Positions 8,875 through 17,943 of a stretch of 64,000 nucleotides of DNA are shown piece by piece. The stretch lies in the NCBI RefSeq assembly GCF_000702665.1, contig NZ_JNJA01000005.1:248001-312000 (forward strand). Direction: 5' to 3'. How positions within the stretch are numbered: position 1 is the first letter of the stretch; each line of letters starts with the position of its first letter. The notes beneath the pieces are model-generated. The model was given only the letters and a program-made list of their open reading frames with translations. It ran no database searches and was not told where the DNA came from. This stretch comes from Solidesulfovibrio alcoholivorans DSM 5433. Its GTDB lineage: Bacteria; Desulfobacterota; Desulfovibrionia; Desulfovibrionales; Desulfovibrionaceae. The position numbers and the translations under genes are program-made.

Positions 8875-9312
8875 TCACGGTCCGGGAGACCGTTTTGCGC
8901 ACCCTTGCGCCTCTTCCTCGGCCAAGCGGGCCAGCGTCGTGCCGGCCAGCGTCTCCCGCAGCTGCGTGCGCGCCTTTTCCCACACCAGGTGCACCGAGCA
9001 GATGCACTGCCGGTCGCAGCTTTCCGGGCGATGAATGCAGTCGTTCAAATAGATTTCCCCGTCGATGGCCTCGACCACGGAGAGCAGGGTGAGCGCTTCC
9101 GGCCGCGTGACGAGTTCGTAGCCGCCCTGCGCGCCCTGGCGGATGGCGATGATGCCGGCCCGGGCCAGCTGCTGCGCCACCTTGCCCAGGAACTGGGCGG
9201 GAATGTCCATGGCCTCGGCGATTTCCTTGCGGCCGATGACCTCGCGGTCGCGGTGCATGGACAGGTAGAGCAGGCAGCGGATGGCGTATTCGCCGGCGCG
9301 GGTCAGACGCAT
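8875..9312 (-). CDS. Rrf2-family iron-sulfur transcription regulator
   Basis: A 145-residue Rrf2 protein: winged helix starting MRLTRAGEYAIRCLLYL, recognition region IPAQFLGKVAQQLARAGII and the family motif GGYEL. Four cysteines follow at residues 92, 99, 103 and 105 (DCIHRPESCDRQCICS), in the place where IscR/NsrR-type members bind an Fe-S cluster. It should therefore sense O2, NO or cluster status. A TTG four codons upstream is in frame, but the ATG at 9310-9312 has GAGG 6 bases before it. Its promoter carries an overlapping palindrome, which suggests autorepression, and the gene lies directly upstream of cydAB, a reasonable target. The exact regulon cannot be told from this window. Confidence 0.88.
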   Translation of the reverse strand: MRLTRAGEYAIRCLLYLSMHRDREVIGRKEIAEAMDIPAQFLGKVAQQLARAGIIAIRQGAQGGYELVTRPEALTLLSVVEAIDGEIYLNDCIHRPESCDRQCICSVHLVWEKARTQLRETLAGTTLARLAEEEAQGCAKRSPGP

Positions 9313-9327
9313 GACGGACCTCAATTT

Positions 9328-9351
9328 GGATTAATCGGACTTGATTGATCC
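9328..9351 (-). promoter_or_regulatory. Candidate Rrf2 operator (palindrome over the start site)
   Basis: GGATTAATC-6-GATTGATCC is an imperfect 24-base palindrome (8 of 9 arm positions pair). It touches the -10 box and covers the expected transcription start of the Rrf2 gene, a placement that fits autorepression. The binding protein is inferred, not shown. Confidence 0.5.
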
Positions 9352-9378
9352 TATATATGGCCCGCGCGGGCCTGTCAA
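9350..9378 (-). promoter_or_regulatory. Promoter of the Rrf2 regulator
   Basis: On the minus strand, TTGACA (9373-9378), a 17-base spacer and TATAGG (9350-9355). The spacer contains the perfect 14-base palindrome GGCCCGCGCGGGCC (9359-9372). The leader to the ATG is about 30 bases. Confidence 0.7.
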
Positions 9379-9402
9379 CGGAATTCCCGCCGCCCCATGC
9401 CG

Positions 9403-10296
9403 TTATTTTTTGGCCAGGACGGCCGCGGCCAGATCCGGGGCGTAGCGGTCGATGAGGTGGCGGGCGATGCTCGAGGCCGGGGGCAGCGCGGCGGGGGGAT
9501 TTTTCACCGAAAACCAGGCCGCGCTCTCCAGTTCCGTGGTGTCCACGGCCAGTTCGCCGCCGGCGTAGCGGGCTGTGAAGCCGGCCATGATCTGGCTCGG
9601 GAAGGGCCAGTTCTGGCTGCCTGCGTAGCGGATGTCGGCAACGGTCAGGCCCGTTTCCTCCATGACTTCGCGCACGACGCATTCCTCGAAGGACTCGGCG
9701 AATTCCACGAAGCCGGCGACCATCCCGTACTGGCCTTGTGGCCAGCCGGGCTTGCGCACGAACAGGTATTCCTCGCCGCGGCGGATGAGCACGATCACCG
9801 CGGGGTGGATGCGGGGGTAGTATTCGCGGGCGCAGTCCGGGCAGCGCGCGCCGAAGCTGCCGGGAATCTCGCGCGGCGCGCCGCCGCAGGCCGGGCAGAC
9901 GCGGCTGCGGTCGCGCCAGTGCAGCACCTGCCGGGCAAGCCCGGCCAGCGTGAGCAGGGCTTCGCCGAGGTCTTCGGAGCGGTAGCCCGAGGGCACGGCG
10001 CGCAGTCGGTGGGGGATATCCGCCTCGGGTTCCAGGCGAAGGGCGCGCAGCGGCTTTCCCCGCCATGTGCCGACATAGACCGGTGGCACGGCGAAGGGGC
10101 CGGCCGGGGGGGCGGCGCCAAACGGCAGTTCGGGGGCTTGGCCCGGTTCCTCCGCGCGCACGAACAAAGCGCCCTCGCGCAGGGCCAGCCAGTAGCCGGG
10201 CGCGCCGGGTACATCCTTGTCCGGAGTGCCGAAGGCATAGTCCGCGGCGATCGAGGCGCGGTTGAAGGCGAGGTTGACGGCTTCGGGGTAGGGCAT
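9403..10296 (-). CDS. nudC: NAD(+) diphosphatase / NADH pyrophosphatase (NudC)
   Basis: A 297-residue Nudix hydrolase. After an N-terminal domain comes a zinc ribbon (CPACGG ... CPDC, near the middle), then the Nudix box GFVEFAESFEECVVREVMEE with the G-x5-E-x7-REVxEE pattern, and SQNWPFPSQIM, the signature of enzymes that split NAD(H) into NMN(H) and AMP. NudC proteins also remove NAD caps from RNA. The frame stays open far upstream, but the ATG at 10294-10296 is preceded by GAGGACGCC and gives the normal family length. It is transcribed away from the glycerate kinase gene; the 145 bases between them must hold both promoters. Confidence 0.93.
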   Translation of the reverse strand: MPYPEAVNLAFNRASIAADYAFGTPDKDVPGAPGYWLALREGALFVRAEEPGQAPELPFGAAPPAGPFAVPPVYVGTWRGKPLRALRLEPEADIPHRLRAVPSGYRSEDLGEALLTLAGLARQVLHWRDRSRVCPACGGAPREIPGSFGARCPDCAREYYPRIHPAVIVLIRRGEEYLFVRKPGWPQGQYGMVAGFVEFAESFEECVVREVMEETGLTVADIRYAGSQNWPFPSQIMAGFTARYAGGELAVDTTELESAAWFSVKNPPAALPPASSIARHLIDRYAPDLAAAVLAKK

Positions 10297-10441
10297 GGCG
10301 TCCTCGTGCGTTTGTGCGGGCCGCCTTCCCGGCCCGCGTCCCGGAGGATACGCCGGCCGGCGGGTTTTGGCCAGCGCGTGCGGCCTTGACGCCGCGCCTG
10401 CGCCCTGGCACAGCCGGATACGGAAGCACAGGGAGGACGCC

Positions 10442-11800
10442 ATGCGCGACGCCGTCGCCGATGCCGAGGCCATTTTCCGCGCGGGACTCGCCCGGGTCGA
10501 TCCCCTGGCCATGATGGGCCGGGTGCTGACCCTGGACGGGGACATCCTGCGGGTGACCACCGAAACCGAATGCCATGCTTACGACCTGGCGCGCTACCGG
10601 CGCATCTATGTGCTCGGCGCGGGCAAGGCCGCGGCGCGCATGGCGCTCGGCCTCGAGCGGATTTTGGGCGACCGGATCGCGGACGGCGTGGCGGCGGTCA
10701 AGGAAGGCTACCTGGAGACGCTTTCGCGCATCCGCCTCATGGAGGCGGCCCATCCCGTGCCCGACGCGCGCGGCCTGGCCGCGGCCCGGGAGGTGCTCGC
10801 CCTGGCCGGAAAAGCCGGGCCGGACGACCTTGTCATCGTGCTCGTTTCCGGCGGCGGCTCGGCCATCCTGGCCGCGCCCCTGGAACTGCCCGGCCATCGC
10901 CTGACCCTGGCCGACAAGCAGCAGACCACGCGGGTGCTGCTTGCCTGCGGCGCGACGATCCAGGAGATCAACTGCGTGCGCAAGAAGCTCTCGGCGGTCA
11001 AGGGGGGCAGGCTCGCGGCGGCCATCGCCCCGGCCCACTGCCTGGGGCTGCTGCTGTCCGACGTGGTCGGCGACGATCTCGACGTCATCGCCAGCGGCCC
11101 CACCGTGCCCGATCCGACGACCGGGGCCGACGCCCTAGCCGTGCTTGCGCGCTACGGCGTGACGGACACCGTCGCGCCGGACGCCCTGGCCGTGCTCACG
11201 GACGTGGCCGCCGGGCGCGCTCCGGATACGCCCAAACCCGGCGACCCGGCGTTTACACACACGCGCACCGTGCTCGTGGGCACCAATTTCCAGGCACTGC
11301 TCGCGGCGCGGGACAAGGCGGCCGCGCTCGGCTACGCCACGGTGATCGTCACCTCCCACCTGACGGGCGAGGCGCGGGAGATGGCCAACCTGTTTCTGGG
11401 CATGGCGCGCGACATCGCCGAATACGGCGTGCCCCTGCCGCGCCCGGCCTGCGTCATCGCCGGCGGCGAGACGACCGTGACCCTTCGCGGCCATGGCAAG
11501 GGCGGGCGCAACCAGGAGATGGCCCTGGCCTATCTGGCGGGACTAGGGCGCGACGCCAAAAACGCCGAGGACGCCGTGTTCCTGGCCGCCTCCACGGACG
11601 GCTCCGACGGCCCGACCGACGCCACGGGCGCGTTCGCGTCGCTGCCCATCCTGCGCCGGGGTCAGGCGCTGGGGCTCGATGCCGGGCGCTATCTCGCCGA
11701 CAACGACGCCTACCACTATTTCGAGGCGGTGGGCCGTCTGCTCAAAACCGGCCCGACCAACACCAACGTCTGCGACATCAAAGTGCTGCTCACGCCGTAA
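10442..11800 (+). CDS. Glycerate 2-kinase, MOFRL family (GckA/TtuD type)
   Basis: A 452-residue protein of the GckA/MOFRL type. It phosphorylates D-glycerate to 2-phosphoglycerate, feeding glyoxylate or serine-derived carbon into glycolysis. Recognisable parts are the N-terminal glycerate kinase domain (YVLGAGKAAARMALGLE, VLVSGGGSAILAAPLELP) and the C-terminal MOFRL domain (GGETTVTLRGHGKGGRNQEM), ending with the conserved TGPTNTNVCDIKVLL. The ATG at 10442 follows GGAGGACGCC. Hydroxypyruvate reductase, a usual partner, is not adjacent. Malate synthase lies 31 kb away in the window, the other glyoxylate-consuming enzyme seen here. Confidence 0.92.
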   Translation: MRDAVADAEAIFRAGLARVDPLAMMGRVLTLDGDILRVTTETECHAYDLARYRRIYVLGAGKAAARMALGLERILGDRIADGVAAVKEGYLETLSRIRLMEAAHPVPDARGLAAAREVLALAGKAGPDDLVIVLVSGGGSAILAAPLELPGHRLTLADKQQTTRVLLACGATIQEINCVRKKLSAVKGGRLAAAIAPAHCLGLLLSDVVGDDLDVIASGPTVPDPTTGADALAVLARYGVTDTVAPDALAVLTDVAAGRAPDTPKPGDPAFTHTRTVLVGTNFQALLAARDKAAALGYATVIVTSHLTGEAREMANLFLGMARDIAEYGVPLPRPACVIAGGETTVTLRGHGKGGRNQEMALAYLAGLGRDAKNAEDAVFLAASTDGSDGPTDATGAFASLPILRRGQALGLDAGRYLADNDAYHYFEAVGRLLKTGPTNTNVCDIKVLLTP

Positions 11801-11817
11801 CGCGGCTTTTGCGCATG

Positions 11818-11851
11818 AAAAAACCCGGCCGGGGCGAGAACCTGGGCCGGG
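11818..11851 (-). terminator. Terminator of the chemotaxis cluster
   Basis: Arms CCCGGCC (11824-11830) and GGCCGGG (11845-11851). On the minus strand they are followed by six Ts (complement of 11818-11823). It lies 29 bases after the cheY stop and sits between convergent genes. Confidence 0.75.
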
Positions 11852-11879
11852 CGTCGGGGCGAAGCGGGAGTTGCCGGAA

Positions 11880-12242
11880 TCAGCGCAGGACTTTTTTCAC
11901 CACGGCCACGAGCTGGTCCGGGGTGAAGGGCTTGACGATCCAGCCGGTGGCGCCGGCGGCCTTGCCCTCGGCCTTTTTGCCGGCCTGGGATTCGGTGGTG
12001 AGCATGACGATGGGGATGAACTTGTAGGCGGCCTGGGCGCGGATGCCTTTTATAAGGCCGATGCCGTCGAGATTGGGCATGTTGAGGTCGGTGATGACCA
12101 TGTCCACGGTACCGCTGAGCTTGGACAGCGCGTCCTTGCCGTCGGACGCCTCAACGACGTCGTATCCTTCTTTCTTGAGCGTGAAGGCCACCATCTGGCG
12201 TACGCTCGCCGAGTCGTCCACGGTCATGATTCTTTTAGCCAT
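11880..12242 (-). CDS. cheY: Chemotaxis response regulator CheY
   Basis: A 120-residue stand-alone receiver domain. The acidic pair is in MTVDDSAS (Asp9, Asp10), the phospho-acceptor Asp52 is in VITDLNMPNLDG, the switch Thr is in VMLTTES and the Lys is in IVKPFTP. CheA phosphorylates it and the phosphorylated form acts on the flagellar switch. The frame is open upstream, but ATG 12240-12242, with GAGGGACGCG before it, is the family start. Its first 8 bases overlap the end of the STAS gene, so the two are probably translationally coupled. It is the last gene of the cheW-MCP-cheA-STAS-cheY cluster. Confidence 0.93.
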   Translation of the reverse strand: MAKRIMTVDDSASVRQMVAFTLKKEGYDVVEASDGKDALSKLSGTVDMVITDLNMPNLDGIGLIKGIRAQAAYKFIPIVMLTTESQAGKKAEGKAAGATGWIVKPFTPDQLVAVVKKVLR

Positions 12243-12567
12243 CGCGTCCCTCATCGGCGAAAAAAGTTTGGAGTTGGGGCGTGCGGTCGAACCCGGAAAC
12301 GCGGGCTGCCTGGCCGGCCGCCTCGCTGACCGGGCCATGCCTGAGCAGGGTCTTGCCCTCGCGCTGCAAGGTCAGGGCCGTGGCCAGCACGAGCTGCAAA
12401 AACGTCACGTCGGCTTCCTCGACGCCCGAGACGTCGAGGACGAGCACGCTGCCTGCGGCAACGGCCTTGAGCAGGGCCTCGCGCAAGGCGGTGGCGTGCT
12501 CCACCGTGCATTTACCGGAAATGGCCAGGGTGAGGCAATCGCCTTCCCGCGTCTGGTTTATTTCCAT
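12235..12567 (-). CDS. STAS domain protein of the chemotaxis cluster
   Basis: A 110-residue single STAS domain: MEINQTREGDCLTLAISG, then VLVLDVSGVEEADVTFLQLV. In anti-anti-sigma factors a Ser follows the conserved Asp in this loop; here the position reads DVTFLQ with Thr, as I recall for STAS proteins in chemotaxis clusters. So it may be phosphorylated on Thr, or act only as a binding partner. Its role in this cluster is unknown; modulating CheA signalling is a guess from context. It overlaps cheY by 8 bases and starts 33 bases after cheA. The ribosome site is weak (GGAG about 11 bases upstream). Confidence 0.75.
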   Translation of the reverse strand: MEINQTREGDCLTLAISGKCTVEHATALREALLKAVAAGSVLVLDVSGVEEADVTFLQLVLATALTLQREGKTLLRHGPVSEAAGQAARVSGFDRTPQLQTFFADEGRDG

Positions 12568-12600
12568 GCCTTATGGCGCTCCTGTCGCCCGTTTCCGGGG

Positions 12601-14763
12601 CTACTGGGTCAGTGTACGGGAGGCCTTGGCCGCATGCAAGCGGGAGTCTTCCTGCCCGCGCACGAAGCGTACCAGTTGCGGCACGTCGAGAATGAGCGAG
12701 ATGCTGCCATCGCCGTTGATCGTCGTGCCGGAAATCCATTTGAGATGGCGGTAGCAGTCGTCGAGGCTCTTGATGACGGCCTGCTGCCGGCCTACCACCT
12801 TGTCCACGCAAAATCCCACCATTTCCCCTTCGACCTCGGTGACGACCACCCGTTCGTAGCCGGGCTGGTCCCCGGGCACCTCGAAGAGCCGGCGCAGGCT
12901 GACCACCGGAATCAGGTCGCCCATGCGCTCCATGTTCTCCACGGTGCGCACCTCGCCTTCGGGGAAGCGTTCCTGGAAGCCGCGCAGGTTGACCAGGGGC
13001 ACGATGAAGGAATCGCCGCCGACGACCACGGAGAAGCCGTCGATGATGGCGAGCGTGAGCGGCAGCTTGATGGTGACCGTGGAGCCCCGGCCCTCGGCGC
13101 TTTCGAGTTCCACCATGCCGCGCAGGGCCTCGATGTTGCGCTTGACCACGTCCATGCCCACGCCCCGGCCGGAAACGTCGGAAACCTTCTCGGCCGTGGA
13201 AAAGCCCGGGGCGAAAATCAGCTCCATGACTTCCTTGTCGCCGATCTCCGCGTCGGCGGGGAGCAGGCCGCGTTCCACGGCCTTTTTGCGCACGGCCGCG
13301 ACGTTGATGCCCCGGCCGTCGTCGCTGATGGAGATGACGACGTTGCCGCCGGAGTGGCTGGCCGAGAGGGTGACGCGGCCGCGGGCGGGCTTGCCGGCGG
13401 CCAGGCGTTCGGCCGGCGGTTCGATGCCGTGGTCGAGGCTGTTGCGCAGCAGGTGGACCAGCGGGTCCTTGATGCGGTCGATGACGGTCTTGTCGAGCTC
13501 CGTGTCGCCGCCCAGGGCCTCGAATTCCACGTCCTTGCCGAGCGTTGCCGAAAGGTCGCGCAAAAGCCGCGTGAACTGGCTGAAGACCGTGCCGATGGGC
13601 AGCATGCGCAGGCCCAGCGCCACGTCGCGCATGGCGTCGGTCAGGCGTTCGAGGTCCTCGTCCACGGCGGCGGCGGCGTCGAGGTCGCGGGCCTGCACGG
13701 CCTGGCGCAGGCGGGACTGGAGGATGACCAGTTCGCCGGCCATGCTGACCACGCTGTCCAGGCGCGCCGCGTCCACGCGCAACGTGGTGGAGGCGGCCGG
13801 CGCGTGCCGCTGTTTTCCCGCGTCGGCCACGCCGAGGCGGGCGCTTTTTGCGGCCACGCGGGCCTTGGCTTCGGTGATGCTGGCGAGCTTGGCGGCAAGG
13901 GCCCGGGACAGGGCGTCGAGGACGACCTCCGGCGGCGCGGCGTCGAGCCCCTCCAGGGTGTGCAGCAGATCGCTCAAGTCGCTGTCGCGAAGCGTTCCTT
14001 GGTGGATGCGCTCGATAATGATGTCGGAATCGCCCTCGACGAAGATGAACACGTCTTGCAGGCTGTTTGCGCCGCAAGGCGTGCGCACGAGCAGGTCGAA
14101 GACGCCGTAGGCCTCCTCGGGCTCGAACTCCGAGGCGTCGAGGTCGGGCATGGGGCCGTGGCGCAGCGCGCGCACGCGGCCCAGGGCGTCGCATTCGGCC
14201 AGCAGGCGCACGGGGTCGTTGCCGGTGTGCAGGATGCGCGCCGTGGGTCGGAAACGCAGCCAGTAGATGGAAGGCGGCCCGGGTTCGGCCGCGCAGGCGT
14301 AGGCTTCCTCTTCCAGGACGGCCAGAGGCTGCCGTTGCGCGGGCGGCGGCGCGGCGGCCGGAGCCCGGGCTTCGCGTCCTTCGGGCAGAAAGGCCGCGAA
14401 GGACGCGAGCAGGGCGTCGGACGCCTCGCGCAATTCCGGGGAAGTCCCTCCAGGGGACTCGAGCAGGGCGAGGATATGGTCCCTGGCCCCGAGCGTCAGG
14501 GTCAGCAGTTCGCTGGTCACCGGCAGCACGCCCGCGCGCACGCGGTCGAACACGGTTTCCACGTCGTGGGTGAAGCGCGAGATCTCCTCGAAGCCGAACA
14601 TGGCCCCGCCGCCCTTGATGGTGTGCATGGCCCGGAAGCAGGCGTCCACGCGCTCCATGTCGCCCGGGTTTTTCTCGAGCTCAAGCAGGGCCCTTTCCAG
14701 TTCGCCGAGCAGTTCCCGCGTTTCTTCCACATAGAGGGCGATGGAAGGATCAATTTCCGACAT
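12601..14763 (-). CDS. cheA: Chemotaxis histidine kinase CheA
   Basis: A 720-residue kinase. P1: the phospho-acceptor His47 in CFRAMHTIKGGGAMFGFEE. A middle domain (about 150-260, SIYWLRFRPTARILHTGNDP) resembles the P2-type module of some CheAs. P3 dimerisation: LDSVVSMAGELVILQSRL. P4 kinase: N box HLLRNSLDHGIEPPAER, G1 DDGRGI, G2 GRGVGMDVV. P5: a CheW-like C-terminus. All key residues are present. It takes signals from the MCP/CheW array and phosphorylates CheY. The start ATG 14761-14763 follows GGAGGCGCGCC; an upstream in-frame start lacks such a site. It lies 50 bases downstream of the MCP gene. Confidence 0.95.
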   Translation of the reverse strand: MSEIDPSIALYVEETRELLGELERALLELEKNPGDMERVDACFRAMHTIKGGGAMFGFEEISRFTHDVETVFDRVRAGVLPVTSELLTLTLGARDHILALLESPGGTSPELREASDALLASFAAFLPEGREARAPAAAPPPAQRQPLAVLEEEAYACAAEPGPPSIYWLRFRPTARILHTGNDPVRLLAECDALGRVRALRHGPMPDLDASEFEPEEAYGVFDLLVRTPCGANSLQDVFIFVEGDSDIIIERIHQGTLRDSDLSDLLHTLEGLDAAPPEVVLDALSRALAAKLASITEAKARVAAKSARLGVADAGKQRHAPAASTTLRVDAARLDSVVSMAGELVILQSRLRQAVQARDLDAAAAVDEDLERLTDAMRDVALGLRMLPIGTVFSQFTRLLRDLSATLGKDVEFEALGGDTELDKTVIDRIKDPLVHLLRNSLDHGIEPPAERLAAGKPARGRVTLSASHSGGNVVISISDDGRGINVAAVRKKAVERGLLPADAEIGDKEVMELIFAPGFSTAEKVSDVSGRGVGMDVVKRNIEALRGMVELESAEGRGSTVTIKLPLTLAIIDGFSVVVGGDSFIVPLVNLRGFQERFPEGEVRTVENMERMGDLIPVVSLRRLFEVPGDQPGYERVVVTEVEGEMVGFCVDKVVGRQQAVIKSLDDCYRHLKWISGTTINGDGSISLILDVPQLVRFVRGQEDSRLHAAKASRTLTQ

Positions 14764-14813
14764 GGCGCGCCTCCGTTTGCGCAAGGGCTGCCCGCGTCGT
14801 CGTCGCGCGGGTG

Positions 14814-16925
14814 CTAGAAACGTTCAAACTGCTCGTCGTCGTTGTCCATATCGATGCTGACCGCGGCGCTTTCCCGCGCCCGCGTCGACGCGGCGATGGC
14901 CTTGCGACCCGGTGCGACGGTTTTGGCCGCCCCGGGTCGGCCTGCCGGCTTGGCCTTGTTCGCCTGGGGCAGGGGCTTGGGCGAACGGACGGCGGTGTCC
15001 AGGCGGAAAAACGCGATGCTGGCTTGCAGCTGTTCGGCTTGGGCGGAGAGCTCCTCGGAGGTGGAGGCCAGCTCCTCGGACGCCGAGGCGTTTTGCTGGA
15101 TGACCTGGTCGAGTTGCTGCAAGGCCTTGTTGACTTGCGCCGAGCCGCTGGACTGCTCCTGGCTCGCGGCGTTGATTTCCTGGACGAGGTCCGCGGTGCG
15201 CTGGATGTCGGGCACGAGCTTGGCCAAAAGTTCGCCGGCCCGTTCGGCCACGCCGGTGGTTGTGCGCGAGAGCTGGGTGATTTCCGAGGCCGCCGCCTGG
15301 CTGCGTTCGGCGAGTTTGCGGACTTCCGAGGCCACGACCGCGAATCCCCGGCCGTGCTCGCCGGCCCGCGCCGCTTCCACGGCGGCGTTTAAGGCCAGCA
15401 GGTCGGTCTGGCGGGCGATCTCCTCGATGATCGAAATCTTGCCGGCGATTTCCTTCATGGCGGCCACGGCCTGGGTGACGGCCTGGCCGGATTCCCGGGC
15501 GTCGTTTGCGGCCTTGACGGCGATGGCCTCGGTCTGGCTCGCGTTGTCGGCGTTCTGGCTGATGCTCGACGCCATTTCCTCCATGGCCGAGGAGGATTCC
15601 TCCACGGCCGAGGCCTGCTCCGTGGCCCCCTGGGACAGGGATTCGGCCGAAGCGCTCATTTCCTCGCTGCCCGAGGCCACGTTCTCCGCCCCGGACTGGA
15701 CCTCGCCGACCACGTCGCGCAGCCGGTCGATCATTTCCGCAAGGCTTGAAAGCATCACGTCCTTGTCCGAGCGGGCGGTCACGCTGACGGTCAGATCGCC
15801 GTCGGCCAGCCGGCCGGCCGCTTCGGCCGTGGTCCGCTCGGCCTCGATCATGCGACTCATGGCGGTCAGCAGCATGGCGATCTCGTCGCGGCCGTCCGTC
15901 GTGACATCCACGTCGAGGTCGCCGTGGGCGACGGCTTCCGCTGCGGTAATGGCCTTTTTCACTCCGCGCAGGATGCCCCTGGTGATGAGCGTGGCGAAAA
16001 GCGCGCCGAGCAGAATGGCGACCACGGCCGTGACGAGGGTGATGGTATTTGCGGTGCTCGATTCCTGGCGCATTTGCTCCTGTTGCATCTCCACGGCGGC
16101 GGCCGCGACGTTGCCCGCCTTGTCGGCGGCGGCGGCCATTTCCTTTGTGATGACCGCCTGGGCCTCGGAGACCGTGACGAAACCTTCCATCCGGGTCTTG
16201 TAGGTTTCGGCGCGGGAGACGATGTCTTCCAGCATGGTCCGCTCATCCGGCGTCGTCATCAGAGGCATGGCTGCGCGCCCTGTGGCGGCGAGGTGTTCGA
16301 GGACGCCCCGGGCGGTGTCCATGCGGGCCTTGTCGCCCTTCCAAAGATAATAAAGGACTTCGATGCGCGAACGCAGGAATTGCTCGACGAGAACGTCGAC
16401 CTTGTGCTGCGCCATCGCGATCTTGCCCACCGCTTCGACGCCGAGGCCGGCGGCTTTTTCCATGGACTCGGCCTGCCGCTTGACGAGGGCCTCGCCCGCC
16501 TTTTGCAGGGCGGTGGCCGCTTCCACCACGGTCTTGAGCGTCTCGTCGCGCGCTTTTTCGTTCTCCAGGTAGCGGCCGAGGCCGCTTTCGTAGGCGGCGG
16601 CATCGGTGATGATGGCGTCCATGCGCTCCCGGTTGCGCGGGTCGTCGAGTTCGCGTTTGAGGGTTTGCGCCATGTCCTTGGCCGAGCCCAGGTGCTTGCG
16701 GAAGCTCTCGAGGCGCGCCGCATCCTTGTTGTTCATGTAATAAAGCATGTCCATGCGGGCGCCCGTGATCGCATCGCTGATGGAATTGACCGTTTCCATT
16801 TTTTTCGAGCGTGACAGCAGCATGTCCAGGCTTTTGTAGCCGACGCCGGCCACGATGATGGTGAAGAGGATAGCCAGACAGAATCCCAGACCGAGTTTGA
16901 AGGCAAGACCGCGGTTTTTGAACAT
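14814..16925 (-). CDS. Methyl-accepting chemotaxis protein
   Basis: A 703-residue receptor. TM1 is near the N-terminus ([22 protein letters not shown]), followed by a roughly 280-residue helical, Cys-free sensor region rich in Ala, Glu and Lys, then TM2 ([20 protein letters not shown]). Two HAMP-like units follow in tandem (about 340-440), then a long signalling coiled coil with the tip [20 protein letters not shown] and [18 protein letters not shown]. The C-terminus ends DEQFERF: the last five residues, QFERF, fit the loose x-[FYWH]-x-x-[FYWH] pattern of CheR-tethering tails, although no cheR is nearby. The ATG at 16923-16925 has GAGG 6 bases upstream. The ligand is unknown. Confidence 0.93.
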   Translation of the reverse strand: MFKNRGLAFKLGLGFCLAILFTIIVAGVGYKSLDMLLSRSKKMETVNSISDAITGARMDMLYYMNNKDAARLESFRKHLGSAKDMAQTLKRELDDPRNRERMDAIITDAAAYESGLGRYLENEKARDETLKTVVEAATALQKAGEALVKRQAESMEKAAGLGVEAVGKIAMAQHKVDVLVEQFLRSRIEVLYYLWKGDKARMDTARGVLEHLAATGRAAMPLMTTPDERTMLEDIVSRAETYKTRMEGFVTVSEAQAVITKEMAAAADKAGNVAAAAVEMQQEQMRQESSTANTITLVTAVVAILLGALFATLITRGILRGVKKAITAAEAVAHGDLDVDVTTDGRDEIAMLLTAMSRMIEAERTTAEAAGRLADGDLTVSVTARSDKDVMLSSLAEMIDRLRDVVGEVQSGAENVASGSEEMSASAESLSQGATEQASAVEESSSAMEEMASSISQNADNASQTEAIAVKAANDARESGQAVTQAVAAMKEIAGKISIIEEIARQTDLLALNAAVEAARAGEHGRGFAVVASEVRKLAERSQAAASEITQLSRTTTGVAERAGELLAKLVPDIQRTADLVQEINAASQEQSSGSAQVNKALQQLDQVIQQNASASEELASTSEELSAQAEQLQASIAFFRLDTAVRSPKPLPQANKAKPAGRPGAAKTVAPGRKAIAASTRARESAAVSIDMDNDDEQFERF

Positions 16926-17032
16926 GAGGCACCTCTTCCTGCTGTTGCGCATTTTCGATTCCCGTGGCCTTCAGACGGAACGAAGCCCCCGGTGCGCCGG
17001 TGATGCCGGCAATCCTCTCGCAGGCTTCACGA

Positions 17033-17578
17033 TCAGCGAAAGAAGTCTTCGTCGGCCGACGGCGGCAGTGTGGCGCCGACGGAAGGCCCGCCTTCGGCGA
17101 GCATCTGCGACATGTCCTGGATCTCGTCGCTGGAAAAGACCTTGTCCACGTCGAGGATGAGGATGAACCGGTCGGCGTGCTTGCCGATGCCCCGGATGAA
17201 GTCGGCGCGAACGGCCGCGCCCATGCGTGGAGGCGGGTCGATGCGGTCGGTTTCCAGTTCCAGCACTTCCTTGACCGAATCGGCCAGGGCGCCCATGACC
17301 GATACCGTGTCGTCGCGGCGGATTTCCACGATGACGATGCGCGTGTTGAGCGTGCGCTCCACCTGGCCCAGCCCGAACTTCATGCGCAGGTCCACCACGG
17401 GTACGGCGCTGCCGCGCACGTTGACCACGCCACGCATGAATTCCGGCGTCTGGGGGATACGCGTGATATCCGTGTAGTCGAGGATTTCACGCACGGAAAA
17501 GATGTCGATGGCGAAGATCTCATGGCCGAGGGTCATGGTGAGAAAGCGCTGGCTTTCCGCTTGAGCGATTGAGGCCAT
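17033..17578 (-). CDS. cheW: Chemotaxis coupling protein CheW
   Basis: A 181-residue CheW: RFLTMTLGHEIFAIDIFSVREIL, then the conserved RIPQTPEFMRGVVNVRGSAV and VDLRMKFGL, and ADSVKEVLELETDRIDPPP. It links receptors to CheA in the signalling array. The C-terminal 20 residues are an extra acidic tail with no recognised motif. The ATG at 17576-17578 is preceded by AAAAGGGAATCGCC; an upstream in-frame ATG would add 18 unsupported residues. It is the first gene of the five-gene minus-strand cluster. A weak promoter candidate (TTGTCC-17-TAGGCT on the minus strand) lies near 17665-17695. Confidence 0.93.
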   Translation of the reverse strand: MASIAQAESQRFLTMTLGHEIFAIDIFSVREILDYTDITRIPQTPEFMRGVVNVRGSAVPVVDLRMKFGLGQVERTLNTRIVIVEIRRDDTVSVMGALADSVKEVLELETDRIDPPPRMGAAVRADFIRGIGKHADRFILILDVDKVFSSDEIQDMSQMLAEGGPSVGATLPPSADEDFFR

Positions 17579-17943
17579 GGCGATTCCCTTTTCCCTGACG
17601 GGGTTGTGCATGTTGGGCGCGTTGCGTTCCATGGTTGCACCAAGGCCGGTTCCTGAACGTCAGCCTACACGGATGCCCTTGCCGGGACAATGTTTTTTTC
17701 GTTTTATTTGTGCTGCGGACTCCTGTGTTTCATGGCGCGCCTGTATTCCTGGGTCGTTTTTTTTTCGGAAGCGACGGCGCTGCACGGCCTGCGCCAGACG
17801 CGCGGGGCAGCCCTGAAAGCGCGGCCCGGCGCGCAAAACGCAATTTTCTTCCGCGAGCTTGCCGCAGGAGGGGTGCCGCGGACTTTATACTCCACATTCG
17901 GCGCGTTTGGCCCTACACTTAAAGGAAACGAAGCGAGGTTGCG
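17579..17943. other. Divergent intergenic region between cheW and the next operon
   Basis: 365 bases without a credible gene. It holds two AT-rich patches (around 17690-17710 and 17757-17770) in otherwise GC-rich DNA. On the plus strand TATACT (17886-17891) could be a -10 box for the gene at 17944, but no good -35 lies at the right distance. No hairpin or riboswitch was seen. Confidence 0.5.
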
